Shown: positions 1 through 8,590, numbered from the stretch's first letter. The stretch is 64,000 bases of DNA from Proteus penneri (GCF_003144535.1 NZ_PHFJ01000003.1:271854-335853); one strand, 5' to 3'. The notes: a model not told the origin generated them from the sequence alone. Program-made: numbers and translations.

Positions 1-304
1 TTACAGAATATTTCACAATGCTATCTAGAGGATCATCCCTCCATCGACCAATACTATCAGCATTATTTGATGCCCAAATTACCTTTTCACCGTTTAGCTT
101 GCATTTAATAGCCCAGCGACTTTTATCCACTGAACGAATGTAATGAACATAAGCAATACCGCTTTCAATAGTATCTAATTGCATAATCTTATGATCTCGA
201 CCAAACATGGTTGCCGCAGACGCTTTACATACTTGCCCTACATCGACATTTTGTGCAAAAACAGAAGAACTAAACAGTAGTGATAATAATAAGATTTTTT
301 TCAC
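1..304 (-). CDS. Small secreted protein, partial (runs off window start)
   Basis: An open frame reads from a GTG codon to the window edge without a stop (about 101 codons seen). It starts with Val/Met-Lys-Lys, then a hydrophobic stretch ILLLSLLFSSSVFA, which is a typical Sec signal peptide cleaved after VFA. The mature part has two Cys (QVCKAS, AIKCKL) that could pair in the periplasm. A GAGAG ribosome site lies upstream of the GTG. I do not recognise the family. Its position beyond the phage Q and HTH genes suggests a cargo (moron) gene of the integrated element, but it could also be host DNA. The 3' end is outside the window. Confidence 0.55.
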   Translation of the reverse strand, partial: MKKILLLSLLFSSSVFAQNVDVGQVCKASAATMFGRDHKIMQLDTIESGIAYVHYIRSVDKSRWAIKCKLNGEKVIWASNNADSIGRWRDDPLDSIVKYSV

Positions 305-489
305 AAATTTAATCTCTCATTTAAGATAAGTCATTATGTATATCGTCAATTAATCGAAAAGCTTTATCTTAAATTTTAATTTATAAAGTAATTATTCGGT
401 CTTATCTTTATCTACGGCTTATCAAGTGTAAATTCATCTTTTATGCAAGAAAAATATGAACTGACACCTTTTATTATAATATAAAGTAT

Positions 490-696
490 TTAATCAATTC
501 TTTTACTTGTTCGCTTATAAAAATCATCTTGTTTTAAAATTAATTCCGCCATTTCTAATTGAGTGAGTAAAAATTCGCAACTTTCATAACTGAGTTTTGA
601 TTCACTTACGATTTCTATTATATCCTTACCTACACTTTGTGATATCATTTCTAATACATCATATGCCTGAATAGTCATATCACTCTGTTTTATCAT
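490..696 (-). CDS. Small hypothetical protein, possibly wHTH-like
   Basis: A 68-residue, mostly helical, acidic protein with no signal peptide or membrane segment. A good ribosome site (AAAGGTG) precedes the ATG, which supports a real gene. The pattern of a helix, a short loop (SESKLSYESCEFLLTQLEMAEL) and a lysine-rich tail resembles small winged-helix regulators, but this is only a structural impression. It sits among phage regulatory genes. No function is assigned. Confidence 0.45.
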   Translation of the reverse strand: MIKQSDMTIQAYDVLEMISQSVGKDIIEIVSESKLSYESCEFLLTQLEMAELILKQDDFYKRTSKRID

Positions 697-1000
697 GATA
701 TTTTACACCTTTTATTTAAAAGAGAATATATCTAAAGATGTAACTCCTCATCCTAAAAACAGCAAGTTTTTTGTCAGATTATTTTTAAATAAATAACTTT
801 ATTGATAATTGTAAAAACAAAAAATATTAATTTATATATTTAAGATATTTTTATAAAAACAAATACTAATTCACTACATTTAAAAATAGGAATCACTTCA
901 ATTGAAAAAATACAATAATTATTTAAAATAAAAAATGTTAACCGATGTATTAACAAATTACTTATAATACATTATTTCATCAAACTCATATGGGTATATT
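697..1000. other. AT-rich intergenic region between divergent small genes
   Basis: Very AT-rich stretch between the minus-strand small protein and the plus-strand Ner-like gene, so it must hold both promoters. I see no clear sigma-70 promoter, RNA gene or repeat that stands out from the base composition. Confidence 0.4.
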
Positions 1001-1273
1001 ATGATTAATAAAAATTGGCATGCAGCAGATATTATCGCATCATTAAAGAAAAAAGGGACAACGTTAGCAGAGATCTCCAGAGGTGCTGGTTTAAGTTCCT
1101 CAACTCTAGCTAATGCGTTGTCCCGACCATGGCCTAAAGGTGAACAAATTATCGCTCAAAAACTTAATTTGCCACCTTCAACAATATGGCCTGAAAGATA
1201 TTTTGATGAAAACGGAAATCAAATTATCCGAAAAACAAGAGAACAAAAATTTAATGATAAAAATAAAGAATAA
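1001..1273 (+). CDS. Ner/Nlp-family phage transcriptional regulator
   Basis: A 90-residue protein with the Mu Ner / Nlp (SfsB) layout: WHAADIIASLKKKGTTLAEI, then the helix-turn-helix AGLSSSTLANAL, then WPKGEQIIAQKLNLPPSTIWPERY. In this family these proteins bind phage early-region operators and repress transposase or early genes; host homologues activate sugar or sulfur genes. The tail after the IWP..RY motif is basic and short, as usual. It points away from the two minus-strand HTH genes. The exact target cannot be read from the sequence. Confidence 0.85.
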   Translation: MINKNWHAADIIASLKKKGTTLAEISRGAGLSSSTLANALSRPWPKGEQIIAQKLNLPPSTIWPERYFDENGNQIIRKTREQKFNDKNKE

Positions 1274-1281
1274 ATTCATCA

Positions 1282-1536
1282 TTAGCAATATTTATTATAA
1301 TATAATTCAATGATATCTTCTGCCAGATTATCATTAACAGTATAAAAATAACATTCAGGCAAATTAAGTACTTTGGCTAGCTTACATACCATATCAAAGC
1401 TTGGTTTATGTAACCCAGACTCGTATTGCGAAATTCTAGAACGAGAACTAGCTATTTCCATTCCAACTAAAGCACCTAATCTTGCCTGAGTCAACTTTGC
1501 CCTTTTACGGGCATATCTCAATCTAATAGGAACCAT
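1282..1536 (-). CDS. XRE-family HTH regulator, copy A
   Basis: An 84-residue single-domain Cro/CI-type DNA-binding protein. The HTH spans about residues 6-60: RLRYARKRAKLTQARLGALV, then SRISQYESGLHKPSFD, then the AKVLNLPECYFY helix that ends most XRE domains. The C-terminus is a short acidic helix. It is a clear paralogue of the next minus-strand gene, sharing the pattern QYESG-H-P-F, AK-L-PE-YFYT-ND, AE. It probably acts as a small repressor or co-regulator in the element; no effector domain is present. Confidence 0.85.
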   Translation of the reverse strand: MVPIRLRYARKRAKLTQARLGALVGMEIASSRSRISQYESGLHKPSFDMVCKLAKVLNLPECYFYTVNDNLAEDIIELYYNKYC

Positions 1537-1710
1537 AATTCAAAACTAATTACTCTTCAAAATTAATATAATATTTATTTTATCTATTCTATCTCACCTC
1601 CCAATTATTAAACAAATAGCAATTTCTTTAAAAATAGTATTTTATTTTAGTAATTCATTTATTTTATATCATAAAGTAAAAAAACGTGTATAGCACTTCT
1701 TTAAAAAAAT

Positions 1711-1971
1711 TTATAGTAAATTATATTTTTCATTATAAATAAGAATTAACTCTTCTGCGAATTCATCATTTAAAGTGTAAAAATAATTTTCTGGTACTTT
1801 CAATATTTTGGCAAACCGGCAAATAGTTTCAAAATTAGGACGATGTGTGCCTGACTCATATTGGCAAACTCTAATTTTAGCTGACTCTTCATCTATCTCA
1901 GCTAAAATTCCTAACTCCTCTTGAGTTAATTCAACTCTTGCTCTTGCTGTTTTTAGTCTTTTAGGGATCAT
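1711..1971 (-). CDS. XRE-family HTH regulator, copy B
   Basis: An 86-residue Cro/CI-type HTH protein, paralogous to the neighbouring copy on the same strand. Residues 6-62 form the domain (RLKTARARVELTQEELGIL, RVCQYESGTHRPNFE, AKILKVPENYFYTLND). The two copies are separated by about 170 bp of AT-rich DNA, so each probably has its own promoter. The function is likely transcriptional control; the target is unknown. Confidence 0.85.
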   Translation of the reverse strand: MIPKRLKTARARVELTQEELGILAEIDEESAKIRVCQYESGTHRPNFETICRFAKILKVPENYFYTLNDEFAEELILIYNEKYNLL

Positions 1972-2197
1972 AATAACTCTAACATTTAAAATGAAGATGT
2001 AAGTTTATATCATAAAAATTCAAACCTTAAAAATTAAGCATTACTTAACAAGATTAGGCCATATAAACATTAATTAAAATAGTATTTGATATTTCATTAT
2101 TTAATATTACCGTTTTAAATAAAACATAAGTCAGGTAAATATCTTTATTTTTATTAGATTAACAGCTAGTTTGCGTAGCGCGTTAATACTTTTTTAT

Positions 2198-2593
2198 TTA
2201 ATTTGTTTTCTTATAACAAGAAACTTCATGATCCATCTCTAAACGTATTTCTAACATTGCCAGCCCACCTTCAACAAAACCCTCTGCGACTTGTATAATT
2301 TGACGAACTCGGCTTTCACTTATTTTCCAACGCCTCGCAATACTTCTTTTAGTATGCTGATAAATATAATGTAATATAAGTGCATTCACCTCTCCTTCTT
2401 TTCTCAGTTGTTTTAGGCGAGCGATAGCTGAATCAATGATCAATCCATCATCATCGCAACAACTTATACGAGATGATGATTGATAAGGTAATATCCCTTT
2501 AAAACCCGCAGCAATATGAGAATAATCCACACCACTTTGTACATCAGATGCCCAAGCACCCCATCGTTCTAATACTTGCTGTATATCTCTCAT
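2198..2593 (-). CDS. Phage antitermination protein Q-like
   Basis: Begins MRDIQQVLERWGAWAS, the typical opening of the Q antiterminators of phage 21/82-type and related lambdoid phages, and ends with a helix-turn-helix-like segment (SIARRWKISESRVRQIIQ). Such proteins load on RNA polymerase at the late promoter and let it read through terminators into lysis and head genes. The frame is open back to 2641, but the MRDIQQ start fits the family and lies 13 bp after the stop of the replication gene, with an AAAGG site upstream. I therefore chose it over the longer start. About 131 residues. Confidence 0.8.
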   Translation of the reverse strand: MRDIQQVLERWGAWASDVQSGVDYSHIAAGFKGILPYQSSSRISCCDDDGLIIDSAIARLKQLRKEGEVNALILHYIYQHTKRSIARRWKISESRVRQIIQVAEGFVEGGLAMLEIRLEMDHEVSCYKKTN

Positions 2594-2606
2594 GTCGCAA
2601 ATACCT

Positions 2607-3677
2607 TTATCCAATACTATTGTGGTGTGTTGAACGCGCAATTAACTGTGCGGACTGATACCAAATTTCTTTCCAAAGCGCTTTAGCATTATGAATATGC
2701 ATTCGCCCTAAACCACGTTGTAAGGCGATTTTTTTCGCGAGGATCTGAAGGGCTGTTTTAGGCTTCCATGCTGAACTAAATAACAGACTAAATGTGTTAT
2801 CTCTTTCAGCACAATCGATTTCAATAGGGATCTCACCCTCCTTTAAGCACCGCCCATTTTGATAAGCCGGTCGTCCTTTTAATTGCCATTTTTTCGCTTT
2901 ATCAAGATACTCTGCACAATTGTTTTTATGGAACAGAGTTTTAGGTCTTAAATAATCCTGCATTTTATTATCATTAAGCCATTTTGCTGTTAGGTAATCG
3001 GTAATTAAGATCAATTCATCAACTTGAAAACCATCAGCTAACCTCGCTCGAACATAGCTCAATGTGATTTGACATTCTCGATAATGGGAGTGGGTTGTTT
3101 TATTAAAATAGCGAATAATGTCTATTTCAGGCCGCTCACGATTTGGCAATGAGCAATCTGAACAAGATCTTTTAAGGTTACTCTTTGTAGTAATCTTTGT
3201 TGTATTCTCTGTAAGAAGAGCCCTATTTGAACTGTTCTGAGGCTGACTTTTGCTTCCCTTCCATTGTTCCTGTTTGGCGCCATCGAATGTACGTATTTTC
3301 GTTTTATTATCACTACCTTCTTCATTCGTCTTTTGCTCTTCATCTTCTGTTTTCAAAATCTTATGCTGATAATTAATACTATAAAAGTTAGTACGATCAT
3401 GAAGGTGTTTGTTGAGCTGTCTCACTTCAATCAATCCAGCCGTTCGAAGATGAGTAAAGACGCGTTTTAGTGTTGATAGAGATAAGTAGGGAAACTGTAA
3501 ATGCCAATCAGGTAATGTATTGTAGATCCATCGCCGTCCTTCATATTCAACACCCGATGTTGTTTCTGTTATCCAATAATGTAATTGTTGCAAAACAATT
3601 GCTTCGTATAACCCAATTTGAACTGCTAATTCAGGTATGACTATCTGAGGACGTGTTTTTTCCATTAATAATTTCAT
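2607..3677 (-). CDS. Phage replication protein O-like (Phg_2220_C C-terminal domain)
   Basis: The N-terminal 120 residues form a winged-helix, Rep/O-like DNA-binding domain (VQIGLYEAIVLQQLHYWI, then SLSTLKRVFTHLRTAGLIEV). A polar, low-complexity linker follows. The segment IIRYFNKTTHSHYR to YLRPKTLFHKNNCAEYLDKA matches the conserved phage C-terminal domain seen in many replication proteins. Its likely role is origin binding and helicase loading for the phage. The frame opens at 3698, but ATG at 3677 (MKLLMEKTRP) has an AAGGA site at good spacing and is preferred. It is followed at once by the Q-like gene, so the two form an early-to-delayed-early unit divergent from the repressor. Confidence 0.8.
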   Translation of the reverse strand: MKLLMEKTRPQIVIPELAVQIGLYEAIVLQQLHYWITETTSGVEYEGRRWIYNTLPDWHLQFPYLSLSTLKRVFTHLRTAGLIEVRQLNKHLHDRTNFYSINYQHKILKTEDEEQKTNEEGSDNKTKIRTFDGAKQEQWKGSKSQPQNSSNRALLTENTTKITTKSNLKRSCSDCSLPNRERPEIDIIRYFNKTTHSHYRECQITLSYVRARLADGFQVDELILITDYLTAKWLNDNKMQDYLRPKTLFHKNNCAEYLDKAKKWQLKGRPAYQNGRCLKEGEIPIEIDCAERDNTFSLLFSSAWKPKTALQILAKKIALQRGLGRMHIHNAKALWKEIWYQSAQLIARSTHHNSIG

Positions 3678-3998
3678 GTGAATTCCTTTTTCTACCATTC
3701 TTTTAAAAAAAAGATGCGCATCAAATTAAAAATAATTTAATTGAAAAAATAACAAAAGATGGTAATTCCACTTTTGTTTTGTAAAATATTCCGTTGCATT
3801 AATTTTAATTAGCACACTTAACGAAAAAATCTAATTCGTTATTACTATTGAAACTATCGTGAGTTAAATTAATAGGATTAATTTAAATAACATCTTTATA
3901 GATTAAATTAATCAGTTATCGATTACGCTATTAAAATTAACAAATAGAGAATGGACACGCAAATCATTTTTACTTAAATAAAAGGAAATGGGAATTAC
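3678..3998. promoter_or_regulatory. Divergent control region between phage replication gene and CI-like repressor
   Basis: This holds the start regions of the rep gene (minus) and the repressor (plus). Three perfect copies of one 10-bp element occur in 49 bp: TTAAATTAAT at 3864-3873, its reverse complement at 3877-3886, and TTAAATTAAT again at 3903-3912. The outer pair extends to an 11-bp perfect inverted repeat (3876-3886 and 3903-3913). A second inverted repeat, TAACGAA-N9-TTCGTTA, lies at 3819-3841. By analogy with lambda these could be repressor operators. No cro-like gene lies in this gap. Assignment as operators is inference. Confidence 0.45.
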
Positions 3999-4658
3999 AT
4001 GAGAAACAAAATGCATACCCGAATTAGAGAGCGTCGATTGCAATTAGCTTTAACACAAGAGTCATTAGCAAAGATGTTAAGTGTCAGCCGAGTTTCTATT
4101 ACAAAATGGGAAACCCAAGTCACCGAGCCCGACGGGGAAAACTTACAAATGCTGGCTAAAGTTCTTGAAGTTTCACCCGAATGGTTACTTTATGGTGGAA
4201 CATCATCCGATGCTGATGCATTAATAATCACACGCAAGACAATGAATATTCGTCAAATTCCCGTTATCACACTAGAGCAAACCATTGATTGGAATGCACG
4301 TTATGAAACATTAAGATTAAGTGATATTCAAACTTGGTGTTATGCAACAGTACCTGTTTCTGAGCAGGCTTATGGGCTTGTGTATCAAGGTGAATCAATG
4401 ACTAACCCTTACTCGCTCCCCTCCATACCAAAGGGTTCAACGATTATTATCGAGCCGGAATTTAAAAATAATATTGAATTATATGGAAAGATAATCATCG
4501 CGAAAAATTGTATTACCCATGATGTGGTAATTAAGAAATTGATATCAGAACCCCCTCATCTTTATTTGGTTTCATTAAATACCGCCTTTACACCTATATT
4601 ATTAACTCATGATTATCAAATCATTGGTTATGTGATACAAATTATTCAAACACTTTAA
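3999..4658 (+). CDS. CI-like prophage repressor with LexA/S24 peptidase-type domain
   Basis: 219 residues. Residues 5-65 are a Cro/CI HTH (TRIRERRLQLALTQESLAKM, SRVSITKWETQVTEPDGENL). Residues 90-215 are an S24 (LexA/UmuD-like) domain: GESMTNPYSLPSIPKG carries the nucleophile Ser, and VVIKKLISEP the general-base Lys. In most relatives the segment before it reads P-[VL]-I-x4-AGxW with the Ala-Gly autocleavage site; here it reads IPVITLEQTIDW, so Thr-Ile replaces Ala-Gly. Family members keep the prophage silent and are inactivated by RecA-stimulated self-cleavage. This one may not be cleavable. Divergent from the rep gene. Confidence 0.85.
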   Translation: MRNKMHTRIRERRLQLALTQESLAKMLSVSRVSITKWETQVTEPDGENLQMLAKVLEVSPEWLLYGGTSSDADALIITRKTMNIRQIPVITLEQTIDWNARYETLRLSDIQTWCYATVPVSEQAYGLVYQGESMTNPYSLPSIPKGSTIIIEPEFKNNIELYGKIIIAKNCITHDVVIKKLISEPPHLYLVSLNTAFTPILLTHDYQIIGYVIQIIQTL

Positions 4659-4675
4659 CTTATTTAGTTTAATTT

Positions 4676-4701
4676 ATTGAGCTGGATCACTTCAGCTCAA
4701 T
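4676..4701 (+). terminator. Hairpin downstream of the CI-like repressor
   Basis: Perfect 9-bp stem (ATTGAGCTG / CAGCTCAAT) with an 8-nt loop, 17 bp after the repressor stop. No T-run follows, so it may be a weak or factor-dependent terminator, or a protein-binding palindrome. Confidence 0.4.
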
Positions 4702-4914
4702 ATGTACTTCCCCTCACAGTGTTATTGCCTATAAAGAAACATAGAGTACAATTAATCACAAGTAACAAACACCCACGCATTTAAACGATAAGGGAATAAA
4801 AGACTATAAATATAATTACGTATTAATTAGTCATCAAATAAATACAGCATTCATTTATTTAAAATAAAGGAATAATCATTATTAATTCATTTTTAATAAT
4901 ATAAGGAAAGAATA

Positions 4915-5157
4915 ATGCAAGTATTAACATTAAAAGAGTGGGCTGATAAACGATACAAAAGTCGTCCGCCGTCTCTCACCACATTAAGTCGCTATGCGCG
5001 ATTAGGTTTTTTCTGCCCTCCCGCAAGGAAAGAAGGTGGCATGTGGCGAGTAAGAGAAGATGCGGATTTAGTCGGCATGTTAGCTATCCCTTCAATCAAT
5101 ACCTTTGATGATCCAATATTAAGGAAGATACTGAAAGATGACCGGACGACCTCGTGA
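4915..5157 (+). CDS. xis: Excisionase (lambda Xis-like)
   Basis: An 80-residue winged-helix protein opening with LTLKEWADKR, then PPSLTTLSRYARLGFFCPPARK and GMWRVREDADLV. This is the layout of lambda Xis (LTLQEW..., ...RSLETVRRWVRE...IFPPP). Excisionases bend attachment-site DNA and steer the integrase towards excision. The end overlaps the integrase start by 20 bp, the usual xis-int arrangement, so the two are translated from one message. A GGAAAG ribosome site precedes the ATG. Confidence 0.88.
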   Translation: MQVLTLKEWADKRYKSRPPSLTTLSRYARLGFFCPPARKEGGMWRVREDADLVGMLAIPSINTFDDPILRKILKDDRTTS

Positions 5158-6265
5158 GAAGAACATTGATATCCCCAATTTATATACAACGTATCATCCA
5201 AGAATGCGAAAAATGTATTGGCGATATCGTCACCCTATAACGGGTAAATTTCATTCCTTGGGCGCTGATGAAACTCAAGCGCGATTAATCGCCATCGAAG
5301 CCAATAGCCGTATTGCAGAGCAAAGAACGCGTCAAATTTTAGCCATCAGTGATCGCATTGCAACTGACAAAGATGAGTCGATTACGGTTGCCACATGGTT
5401 AGATCGTTATTGGAACATCCAAAAGGAGCGCTTAGATCAAGGAGAGATACAACTGGCCACCTATCGGCAAAAGAAAAAACCCATCGCCCTTATGCGCCAA
5501 AAATTAGCGTTGCTCCCATTAGCCAAAGTAGGCACTCGAGATTTGGTCAGTATTCTCGACGAGTATAAAACGGCGGGACAATCGCGTATGGCACAGGTCG
5601 TTAGATCCGTTTTTAGTGATATTTTTAAAGAAGCACAACATGCGGGTGAAGTTCCACCAGGTTATAACCCCGCATTGGCAACTAAAAGGCCAAAAACTCG
5701 GATAAAACGTCAAAGATTGACTTTAGATGAGTGGCATCAGATTTATGATTTAGCGGACAAGCAACATCGTTATATGGGTAATGCGATGCTCCTTGCTCTC
5801 GTAACAGGTCAGCGTATTAGCGATATCTCACGGATGCGTTTTCAAGATATTTGGGATGACCATTTACATGTTGTTCAAGGAAAAACCGGGGCTAAAGTGG
5901 CCATTCCCCTTTCTTTACGCAATCAAGCCATCAATGTTTCACTTAAAGAAATTGTTGACCGCTGTCGTGATCGCGTGGTAAGCCACTATTTAATTCACTA
6001 TTTTCGGACTACATCACAAGGGCAACGAGGAGGCCCTGTCACCGCAAATACGATGACAACGAATTTCACCAAAGCAAGAAATAAAACCAATATTGATTGG
6101 GGTGAAGGAATGCCAGCGTCCTTTCATGAGCAACGTTCATTATCAGAACGTTTATATCGAAAACAGGGTATAGATACGCAAGCTTTATTAGGGCATGCCA
6201 CTCGAGCACAGACAGACCGTTATAATGATGTTCGTGGCAAAGAATGGATAACCATCGCGTGTTAA
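5138..6265 (+). CDS. int: Tyrosine recombinase / phage integrase (lambda Int type)
   Basis: 375 residues, close to lambda Int. The N-terminal arm-binding domain is present (PRMRKMYWRYRHPITGKFHS), followed by a SAM-like core-binding domain (VATWLDRYWNIQKERLDQGE) and a catalytic domain. Catalytic residues are all visible: Arg in VTGQRISDISRM, Lys in VQGKTGAKVAIPL, the HxxR box HEQRSLSERLYRKQG, LLGH, and the Tyr in TDRYNDVRG. It should be active. Its position about 300 bp from the icd 3' end matches lambdoid elements that use icd as attachment site (phage 21, e14). The matching att copy must lie left of the window. Confidence 0.93.
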   Translation: MTGRPREKNIDIPNLYTTYHPRMRKMYWRYRHPITGKFHSLGADETQARLIAIEANSRIAEQRTRQILAISDRIATDKDESITVATWLDRYWNIQKERLDQGEIQLATYRQKKKPIALMRQKLALLPLAKVGTRDLVSILDEYKTAGQSRMAQVVRSVFSDIFKEAQHAGEVPPGYNPALATKRPKTRIKRQRLTLDEWHQIYDLADKQHRYMGNAMLLALVTGQRISDISRMRFQDIWDDHLHVVQGKTGAKVAIPLSLRNQAINVSLKEIVDRCRDRVVSHYLIHYFRTTSQGQRGGPVTANTMTTNFTKARNKTNIDWGEGMPASFHEQRSLSERLYRKQGIDTQALLGHATRAQTDRYNDVRGKEWITIAC

Positions 6266-6298
6266 TCTTATTTCTGACCTTATTTTAATCCATCAGAT

Positions 6299-6347
6299 AA
6301 TCTGCAAATGATAATTTTCGCCACGTTTATCATGCAGTTTGCAGATT
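6299..6347. repeat. Inverted repeat downstream of the integrase
   Basis: Imperfect palindrome: AATCTGCAAA-TGATAA pairs with TTATCA, then an unpaired GCAG-type interruption, then TTTGCAGATT. A short T-rich tail follows on the plus strand, so it could end the int message. It could equally be part of an integrase or IHF binding arm of the attachment site. It lies in the 303-bp gene-free gap between int and icd. Confidence 0.4.
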
Positions 6348-6514
6348 ATTTTCTTTCTTTTTCATTTCGCCGTAAATAAAGCCTTATCGCCTCTTTTAAT
6401 GGGTTGATTTTAACACTTACGCTTTATGCATTGTTTGTTTGGTTTTGCTACATTAGGCTACTTTTAATACAAAAATACGCATCAAGACGTTACACGTACT
6501 CATAAAAAATCCTG

Positions 6515-6543
6515 TAACAAAAACGGGAACCCTTAAGTTCCCG
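6515..6543 (-). terminator. Rho-independent terminator of icd
   Basis: Stem CGGGAAC / GTTCCCG with a 6-nt loop. On the minus strand it is followed by a T-run (TTTTTG), 25 bp after the icd stop. Confidence 0.8.
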
Positions 6544-6568
6544 TAATCAGTTCGCAACGCTAATTATA

Positions 6569-7822
6569 TTACATATGTTTGATAATCGCGTCACCAAACT
6601 CGCTACATTTCAGCAGTTTAGCGCCTTCTAACTGACGTTCGAAATCATAAGTTACAGTCTTAGCGGCAATCGCGCCTTCCATACCTTTAATGATTAAGTC
6701 AGCAGCTTCTGTCCAACCCATGTGGCGTAGCATCATCTCTGCGGAAAGAATAATAGAACCAGGGTTAACTTTATCTTGGCCTGCATATTTTGGTGCAGTA
6801 CCGTGTGTTGCTTCAAATAAAGCACATTCATCACCAATATTTGCGCCAGGTGCGATGCCAATACCACCTACTTGAGCCGCTAATGCATCAGAAATGTAGT
6901 CACCATTTAGGTTCATACATGCGATAACATCGTACTCTGCTGGACGTAACAGAATCTGTTGCAAGAATGCGTCAGCGATGACGTCTTTAACGATGATCTC
7001 TTTACCCGATTTTGGATTTTTGATTTTAACCCAAGGACCACCATCTAATAATTCACCACCAAACTCTTCGCGAGCTAATTCATAACCCCAGTCTTTAAAG
7101 GCACCTTCGGTAAATTTCATAATATTACCTTTATGTACCAATGTAACTGAATCACGGTCGTTATCGATAGCGTATTCAATTGCCGCACGAACTAAGCGCT
7201 TAGTTCCTTCTTCTGAACAAGGTTTGATGCCAATACCGCAATCTTGTGGGAAGCGGATTTTGGTAACACCCATTTCATTTTGCAGGAATTTAATGACTTT
7301 ATCGGCTTCTGCTGAGCCCGCTTTCCATTCAATACCTGCATAGATATCTTCTGAATTTTCACGGAAGATAACCATATCAGTTAGTTCAGGTTGTTTAACT
7401 GGGCTTGGTGTGCCTTTGTAGTAACGTACTGGACGTAGGCAAATATAGAGGTCAAGTTGTTGGCGTAGTGCAACGTTTAATGAACGGATACCACCGCCAA
7501 CTGGGGTAGTAAGAGGTCCTTTGATAGAAACACGATATTCACGGATAAGATCTAATGTTTCTTCTGGTAACCAAACATCTTTGCCATATACCTGCGTTGA
7601 TTTCTCACCAGTATAGACTTCCATCCACTCAATTTTACGTTCTTTGCCGTAAGCTTTCTCAACTGCAGCATCAACAACTTTTAACATTGCTGGCGTAACA
7701 TCGATACCGATACCGTCCCCTTCGATATAAGGGATAACCGGATTATTTGGAACAACAAGCTTACCTTTAGCATCTAGTGTAATTTTAGCGCCATTAGCCG
7801 GAACAACTACTTTGCTTTCCAT
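6569..7822 (-). CDS. icd: Isocitrate dehydrogenase [NADP+]
   Basis: Oxidatively decarboxylates isocitrate to 2-oxoglutarate in the TCA cycle, making NADPH. 417 residues, one more than the E. coli enzyme, with the same landmarks: the substrate and regulatory Ser in [19 protein letters not shown] (the residue phosphorylated by AceK in E. coli), the [20 protein letters not shown] block, the Mg-binding [12 protein letters not shown] and the NADP-binding GTAPKYAG. The ATG has an AGGAG site. The 3' end is a common phage attachment site, and here an integrase lies just beyond it; the C-terminal sequence looks intact. Confidence 0.97.
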   Translation of the reverse strand: MESKVVVPANGAKITLDAKGKLVVPNNPVIPYIEGDGIGIDVTPAMLKVVDAAVEKAYGKERKIEWMEVYTGEKSTQVYGKDVWLPEETLDLIREYRVSIKGPLTTPVGGGIRSLNVALRQQLDLYICLRPVRYYKGTPSPVKQPELTDMVIFRENSEDIYAGIEWKAGSAEADKVIKFLQNEMGVTKIRFPQDCGIGIKPCSEEGTKRLVRAAIEYAIDNDRDSVTLVHKGNIMKFTEGAFKDWGYELAREEFGGELLDGGPWVKIKNPKSGKEIIVKDVIADAFLQQILLRPAEYDVIACMNLNGDYISDALAAQVGGIGIAPGANIGDECALFEATHGTAPKYAGQDKVNPGSIILSAEMMLRHMGWTEAADLIIKGMEGAIAAKTVTYDFERQLEGAKLLKCSEFGDAIIKHM

Positions 7823-7960
7823 TTACCTCTCCTTTCATGTAAGCGCACGCTTTGTTAATTTTTTGTAAGAGACCTGTCAATACTACTTGATTATTCAGCT
7901 AACGCCAATCGCTTCTCTTTTAAGGTATAATCAATCTCCCATTTTTTACAAAAATTAACT

Positions 7961-8590
7961 ATGGCAAATCAACTTAAAAATAGTGCTAAACCGAGAAAAC
8001 ACCACACTTCATTAGCACAAAGAAAACCAGTGCGCCTAAGAGGTGAGCGTAAAGTCGTTATCTTCAACAAGCCCTTCGATGTTCTTGTACAATTTACAGA
8101 CGAGAATGGCAGAAAAACACTAAAAGATTTTATTCCTATTCGTGATATTTATGCAGCAGGACGTTTAGATAGAGACAGTGAAGGACTTTTAGTCTTAACA
8201 AATGATGGGAAGCTACAAGCAAAATTAACACAACCGAGTAAAAACACAGGAAAAATCTACTATGCTCAAGTAGAGGGTGTTCCTTGTACAGCCGCATTAC
8301 AACAATTTCGAGATGGATTAGCGCTTAAAGATGGCAAAACATTGCCAGCACAAGTCGAAATAGTTGAGCAACCCGAATGGTTATGGGAGAGAAACCCGCC
8401 GATTAGAGAACGCCAAACTATCCCGACCACTTGGTTAAGAATCACCTTATTTGAAGGCAAAAACCGTCAAGTAAGACGAATGACGGCTCATATTGGTTAT
8501 CCTACATTGCGTTTGATCCGCTTTAGTATGGGAAATATTACATTGGATAATTTATTACCCGGTGAATGGAAGGAGATTAATTTTGTTTAA
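7961..8590 (+). CDS. rluE: 23S rRNA pseudouridine(2457) synthase RluE
   Basis: RsuA/RluB-type pseudouridine synthase, 209 residues. After a basic N-terminal tail it has the core [14 protein letters not shown], the catalytic [16 protein letters not shown] (Asp in GRLD) and [21 protein letters not shown]. In E. coli RluE modifies U2457 of 23S rRNA in the peptidyl-transferase domain. No separate S4 domain is present, as expected. It runs divergently from icd and overlaps the next gene by 8 bp, as in enterics. Confidence 0.93.
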   Translation: MANQLKNSAKPRKHHTSLAQRKPVRLRGERKVVIFNKPFDVLVQFTDENGRKTLKDFIPIRDIYAAGRLDRDSEGLLVLTNDGKLQAKLTQPSKNTGKIYYAQVEGVPCTAALQQFRDGLALKDGKTLPAQVEIVEQPEWLWERNPPIRERQTIPTTWLRITLFEGKNRQVRRMTAHIGYPTLRLIRFSMGNITLDNLLPGEWKEINFV

